64,000 bases of DNA, taken from contig OY744523.1 in NCBI GenBank assembly GCA_963556195.1, positions 80,164,497-80,228,496 of the forward strand, given 5' to 3'. The position numbers and the translations under genes are program-made. Origin of the DNA: Sepiola atlantica. Lineage: Eukaryota > Mollusca > Cephalopoda > Sepiida > Sepiolidae. Under the pieces are notes generated by a model. The model made no database searches, was not told where the DNA came from, and saw only the letters and a program-made list of their open reading frames with translations. Positions 59,028-64,000 of this stretch are shown one piece after another. Positions within the stretch are counted from its first letter, which is position 1, and every line of letters starts with the position of its first letter.

Positions 59028-59700
59028 GCTGAAAAGATGCATTTATGGATTAAATGATGCACCTCGTTCATGGTACCAGCGAGTTAATCAGAAGTTAACT
59101 CGCTTAAAAGGAATGGTCAGTGCATACGACAATGCACTGGTGACTTGATAGGCATTCTGGCAATACATGTAGATGATTTCATATTCTGTGGAAATGATCT
59201 ATTTCAGAAAAATGTGATCGCAGAATTGAAAAAGATATTCAAAATTAGAAAGCATGAAAGTGGAATATTTAAATTTTGTTGATTGAATGTTAAGCAAACA
59301 AAAATGGGATCATTATAGAGCAAAATCTTTATGCTTCAGCTATATCCCTAATAGACATAAAGAAAGAAAGATCATTAAGGAAAAATGATGAATTGAATCA
59401 AGAGGAGAAGACAGAGCTAAAGACAGGTCAAATAATGTGGGTATCTACCTAGACTCGACCAGATGTATCATTTGATATGTGTAGAATGAGTAATATTGGA
59501 AAATCTCCAAAAATGAAGTTACTCTTTGAGGCAAACAAGTCACTAATATATTAAAATCAAGGACAGGTTCCGTATCTTTTCTCCAGCTTGGGAAACCTTC
59601 AGATCTGAATATTGTTTGTTATTCAGATGCCACCTATGCTAATTTGGAGGATGGTTCTTCACAAGGAGGTTTTATCATCTTTGTGGCAAGATAAACAGAA
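59028..59700 (+). pseudogene. Ty1/copia pol, part 2 (RT and RNase H)
   Basis: Resumes after the duplication with GLNDAPRSWYQRVNQKLTRL, then ILAIHVDDFIFCG (the V-D-D box is intact), MWVSTxTRPDVSFDMCRMSN, and SDLNIVCYSDATYANLEDGS with SQGGFIIF, the RNase H of copia. Stops occur (for example at 59143-59151). The element lacks gag, integrase and LTRs here. Confidence 0.82.
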
Positions 59701-59761
59701 AAACTCGACCATGTAACAAAAGGTTCATCAGAGACTCTTGAATTTAAGATTGCCCCTCGAG

Positions 59762-59965
59762 ATTTAAGATTGCTTCAGTGGAAAAAGAAGAGGAAGACCA
59801 AAAATGAACTGGAAGCAAACAATCGAGAGAGATTTGATCGCAACGGGAAGAAGCTGGAGGGACACTATGGATCTGGCTTCAGACCAAAAACGATGGTTTA
59901 CTTTGACTGCCGAAGTAAGTAATAATCCTAGAATAGTGATTTGTCTATTTTTGAACATCCATGAA
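59762..59965 (+). pseudogene. LINE C-terminal fragment
   Basis: GKRRGRPKMNWKQTIERDLI then ATGRSWRDTMDLASDQKRWF, the short basic GRP-K-W motif common after the reverse transcriptase of many non-LTR elements. Only this 3' scrap is present, a typical 5'-truncated or fragmented copy. Confidence 0.6.
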
Positions 59966-59975
59966 AATGATTTGT

Positions 59976-60693
59976 AGCAATTCCACTACATTATTGCACT
60001 GAGAAAGCTACCATTAACTGCCTATTTGATACTGGCAGTTAGTGTTCTTATTTCTCTTTGAAAATATTAAACGGATTCGAGATATCCTGAAAAAATTCTA
60101 ATCCAATGGATTATCAAATGAAAACCTATTTTGTTTTAAAGGTAAATGAACTCTCTATACCTGTTATTGAATTTAGTAACCTCAGTGAAGTGAAAACCAA
60201 CTCGAGTAGATTGGAATACAAGTTGGCATTTAAATAGACAAAGCAAATAAGGATTCAGGCCATCTTTGAATTTGGTATATCTAAGTTCCTGAAAGACTCC
60301 AGGATTAAAGGTATGAATGGACAGGCCTGGCAACTGACTCATGGAGACATCCTATTCAGAAATATACAACATTTCCTATATCAAAGTACTCCTGGATTTA
60401 AAACCTCGAAAGTGCTTGGAACTATCATTCTGTTATTTCTGAACTTGCATCCTGAACGACACTTAAACATTATATTGGAACTCAAACCTTATCTGGATCT
60501 GTTCCCAGATATTTTTGAAATCTCCAATGTGGAAAGAAATTTGGGAAAATTGATTTCTGTAGATTCAGCCAGTGCTTCCCTTGATGAAAAACTTGTTAGT
60601 GATTCATCACCATCATTTGGTTGTGACAAGAATAAAATTGATAATTTTAAAGTATCTATTGAGTTCAATGACAACACATTTGGTGGAGCATAA
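59976..60693 (+). pseudogene. Retropepsin-like LTR retroelement fragment, superfamily unclear
   Basis: Starts IPLHYCTEKATINCLFDTGS (aspartic-protease D-T-G) followed by a TAG, then CSYFSLKILNGFEIS. From 60313 a 126-codon frame reads FKTSKVLGTIILLFLNLHPE, DLFPDIFEISNVERN and ASLDEKLVSD. CLFDTGS would fit BEL/Pao or other LTR elements; the following sequence does not settle it. Confidence 0.45.
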
Positions 60694-61379
60694 AGATCGA
60701 TTCTGTAACTTCCAACCACCAAGTGACTCTGAGAATGCTTTGCAAATGCTTTGCAAAAGAAAAGTAAATATTTTCCGTCAGCAAATCCAAAGGGATAATA
60801 GAAAGAATCGAAGTCGCCCCACAAGATTTTCACAAATGGATACCCCTGTAAACCCCATAGACCGATCTTCAAGTCTGATCAACAAGTAACTGCAAAGATC
60901 AGAAATGTTTTTAACTGCTCATTGAAGATGGGAGATGAAGTCCTGGAGTGAATATGATCAATAAAGTGTTCGATCTTTTAATCATCACTGATTGAGATTG
61001 TTAAAGAAAGCTTGTCTTATGATCAGACTAAAGTCTGATAAGGACAAAAATGAACTTTGCTTTATAAAGGATGCAAACAATTTACTTGGCTTAAGGTTAG
61101 TTGGCTTATTCAATGCCAGCCCTTTCATTTAAGACTGTTCTTAAGTCGCATATGTGAGTCATTTTCCAAACGATGCATGTACTGACCGCATTGGTTCCAT
61201 TCTAATTAATGTACAAAACACATCGGTTCCAGTCTAATTAATGGCTGCATTTAAGACCAACAATATTACAGTCCAAATTCCCAGACAACAAAGTGATCTT
61301 TTGACAAACGTATCAGTTCCAGTCAAATTAATTTAGGAAATAAACAATATAGAAATTACAATTTGTGAAATAATAAAAG
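60694..61379. other. Non-coding with a short threefold repeat
   Basis: GGTTCCA-TCTAATTAAT occurs near 61193, 61225 and (as AGTTCCAGTCAAATTAAT) 61311. No gene recognised; an open frame at 60572-60889 is not identified. Confidence 0.45.
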
Positions 61380-62261
61380 GTTTACTTGTTAAGTTAAAAA
61401 CTTGGAGGAATACTGTGGAAAGTAAAGGCCTAAGCGTAAATGTCTCCAAGACTAAAGTGTTGATAAGTGGTTGTGGTGTTGGAAATTCCCCGGTAAGAGG
61501 AAAGTTCCTCTGCTCAGTTTGTGGTAAGGGAGTTGCATGCAACTCAATTTTCTGTAGTATATGCATGCATTGACCACACAAGAAGTGCAGTGGAATTACT
61601 GGTAGGTTAAGAGAGGGCAACCAGTTTGTGTACAAGAAGTGTAAGACAACAGAGACGAATGCAAATTCAAATGTGAAGAAAATATATATATATATGTATA
61701 TGTGGATGGCAAAGTTATAGAGGTTGTTCAGAAATTTTACTTTGGTGATACCATTAGAGCACAGGGTGGATCAAGTGCTAGTATGATTGCAAGAACTAGG
61801 AGTGGATGGAGTAAGTTCAGGGAACTTCTGCTATTACTAACCAGCAGAGCATTACCACTATCGACCAAGGGAAGAGTCTATCAGGCATGTGTATGGAAGT
61901 AGAAACCTGGCCATTGAGGGTTAAGGACACATGTTGCATGGAGAAAAATGATATGAGAATGATACGATGGATGTGTAACGCCAGTCTGAAAGACAGATGA
62001 GCTCAGAGGAAGATTAAATCTAAACAGTATAGGAAGATGCATGCAGAACAGAGGCTTCGGTTGCATGGCCACGTTAAAAGAATGGATGAGGGCTCCTGGG
62101 TTAGTAGATGTAGAACAATTGAGGTAGCAGGGTCAGCCAGCAAGGGAAACACAGAAGTGATAATGGACTTGAGAGAAAGAGGGATAAATAAAAACCCGGT
62201 CAGAGATAGGTTTGTTTGGAATTCAATTCCTAAAAGCAGTCCAACACATGCCAGCATGTAA
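61380..62261 (+). pseudogene. 5'-truncated LINE ORF2, after the RT core
   Basis: Starts in the RT thumb: TVESKGLSVNVSKTKVLISG. Then a zinc-finger-like CSVCGKGVACNSIFCSICMH with stop and PHKKCSGITGRL. Next VVQKFYFGDTIRAQGGSSAS (frame 61702-61902), RTRSGWSKFRELL and LSTKGRVYQACVW, then shifts, QRLRLHGHVKRMDEGSWVSR and SSPTHASM at TAA 62259-62261. The RT core is missing, so the copy is 5'-truncated. A short GATGATGA tail follows (62282-62290). Confidence 0.8.
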
Positions 62262-63104
62262 AATGGACATTAAACCGAATATGATGATGAATTCGACCTT
62301 TCTATGTCAAAATAAAACACTTATGACTATTTAGATGGACAAAGTTCCTGTCAAAATTCCCGGACAAGGAGTTATTCATTTGATGATGGTGGTACGCGTT
62401 TATGGGAATTTCTGCAGTTTAGTTTTTGGTAGTAACCCCCCTACTCCACCTGATCCCATCTAGTACCGGGTACTAACATGGTTTTACCCTAAATGTCTTC
62501 TCTGAGCCCCCCCCCCCCCAACCAGTATCAGGTAGCATCATGGTCTTGGACTGTCTTCTATACCCCCACCCCACCGGTACATGTGAATGGTACAAAGGTT
62601 ATATACAGTGCTAAGTGGAAGGGGGATTTGTTTTTAAATTTGTAAGATCACCTTGCCATATTGCTAGCCAGTGAAAATAACTAGTATAAAAGCTAGCAAA
62701 CAATAAGATTTCCACAAAACATCAACATTATATCTATTTTTCAACTGTTCTCTCTCTCTCTCCTTCTCGTCCTATTTTTTCATTCTTAGTGAGTTCTTTT
62801 GGATAAAATAATCAAAAACAAAGGAATAAGAAGACATCAATTAACAAAGAAAAATAGCAAAATTAAACTGAGATAAAAACAATCTTAAGCATAAATAAAA
62901 AGTAATTGACATTAAATATGGTTTATAAAAATGACACTACGTCAAATGGTTTCTGGTTTAACATTTTATTCTTCATATTGAGTATCGTGTTTTAAATGCA
63001 CAGAATAAGGAAATGCTGAAATATAATAAATTTAGTGACACGACAATGATTTTGAATAAAATGATAGTGTAGCAATTGCATGAGCTAACTATTTTGTATC
63101 GGTC
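62262..63104. other. Non-coding, with an imperfect duplication and C-run
   Basis: Two related segments of about 55 bp lie around 62458-62520 and 62522-62575 (both with GTA-CA-CATGGT and TGTCTTCT then CCCC). A C-run is at about 62508-62519. No gene recognised. Confidence 0.45.
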
Positions 63105-64000
63105 TATGTTAAAGAAAAGTTAAAGGCAGCCAGCTATGAATTTAATCACATGCTCCAGTTAGGTATTATTCGACCCTCATCTAGCCCTTAGGCATCCCCT
63201 TTACGTATGGTTCAAAAGTGTTCTGGGGACTGACGTCCTACAGGAGATTTCCGTCGACTGAACTCTACTACAGTTCCCGATCGTTACCCTATCCCCCATA
63301 TTAAGGATTTCGCTTCATCCTTGCATGGTTGTAGTATATTTTCAAAGTTGGATCTTGTTAAGGCTTACCACCAAATACCGGTTAATCCTACTGATATTCC
63401 TAAAACCGCTGTTACTCCTCCTTTTGGTGCTTTTAAATTTTTGACTATGCCATTCCATTTACGTAATGCAGCTAGCACTTTTCAACGTTTTATGGACGAG
63501 GTGGTCTGTGACTTAGATTTTGTGTATAACTATATAGACGACATTCTTATAGTTAACACCTCACCTGAGGAACATTTAAAACATCTTCGCATTTTTTTAG
63601 CGTTTGCAGCATTATCATGTTAGGATAAACCCTGTTAAATGTACTTTTGGTACCACAAGCCTTCTTTTCTTGGAACATGTAATAAGCTCGGAAGGTATTT
63701 CACCCCTTCCTGAAAAAGTCAAAGCTCTGCTCGATCTACATCCTCCAACTTCATTACGTCAATTGGGACATTTTCTTGGATTATTGAACTATTACAGATG
63801 TTTCCTTCCACATTGTGCTGACATACTCACTCCTCTGACGGATATGTTGAAAACTAGAAAGAAGAAGAATGAACCCATTTCACTTAATAACTGCCAACTG
63901 AAGGCCTTTCATGAGGCGAAGAAAAAGCTTGCAGATACATCATCCCATACCTGATGCTGCATTTTCCAGTTCAGCCGTTGGTGCAGTCTTACAGCAACGG
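63105..64000 (+). pseudogene. Ty3/gypsy reverse transcriptase, off the right edge
   Basis: ELKAASYEFNHMLQLGIIRP-type start (63111-63185), then [20 protein letters not shown] after a shift. From 63321 it is open: [40 protein letters not shown] and [12 protein letters not shown] with the Y-I-D-D box intact. A frameshift at about 63605 moves to [40 protein letters not shown] and LTPLTDML. TGA ends that frame at 63952-63954, and the sequence runs out. RNase H and integrase would lie beyond the window. Confidence 0.87.

Overview
The window looks like nuclear DNA of an invertebrate animal. It is AT-rich, has GT/AG introns, carries one recognisable host gene (a mitoferrin-type mitochondrial carrier), and is otherwise filled with decayed transposable elements, AT satellite and long non-coding stretches. 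A DUF4817-type mariner, CCHC-bearing I-like LINEs and LTR elements like those common in lophotrochozoans make a mollusc, perhaps a cephalopod, the best guess. That is inference from repeat content only. There is no operon, CRISPR array or prokaryotic feature.

Layout. 1-6.6 kb: two (TA)n-based satellite arrays with different interruptions surround two nearly identical mariner-like elements in opposite orientation, the second truncated. 6.7-8.1 kb: a frameshifted gene of a repetitive transposase-like family. 8.1-15.6 kb: no gene; inverted repeats, a tRNA-derived SINE-like segment and eight 31-bp tandem copies. 15.6-20.3 kb: LTR retroelement A (+ strand), broken in gag, pol and integrase, flanked by a degenerate direct repeat. 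24.2-31.0 kb: the last two visible exons of mitoferrin, whose 5.1-kb intron holds a LINE reverse-transcriptase fossil. 31-42.3 kb: almost featureless non-coding DNA.

42.3-47.2 kb: a 47-bp tandem repeat, then LTR retroelement B (- strand), of the same family as A, interrupted by a probable 0.9-kb solo LTR. 47.2-53.1 kb: an I-like LINE (ORF1 plus EN-RT-RNase H ORF2) on the + strand, with a hAT MITE that has a perfect 8-bp target duplication and a second unidentified insertion in ORF1. 54.1-55.3 kb: ORF1 of a related LINE on the - strand. 55.7-59.7 kb: a Ty1/copia pol split by a 2.94-kb hAT-type element, again with a perfect 8-bp duplication and with a long foldback inside. 59.8-62.3 kb: LINE and LTR remnants. 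63.1-64.0 kb: a Ty3/gypsy reverse transcriptase running off the right edge.

The mitoferrin exons are the only part I believe is a functioning host gene. The other coding signals are mobile-element genes, most with stops, frameshifts or altered catalytic residues. The nested insertions give a relative order: LINE ORF1 before its MITE, copia before its hAT element, LTR element B before its solo LTR.

I found no clear new biological system. The most testable unusual points are (i) the inverted mariner pair whose two in-frame stops are each one A-to-G change from the tryptophan codon in the sister copy, (ii) the foldback inside the hAT element, and (iii) the 47-bp repeat that is open in all three frames of one strand.
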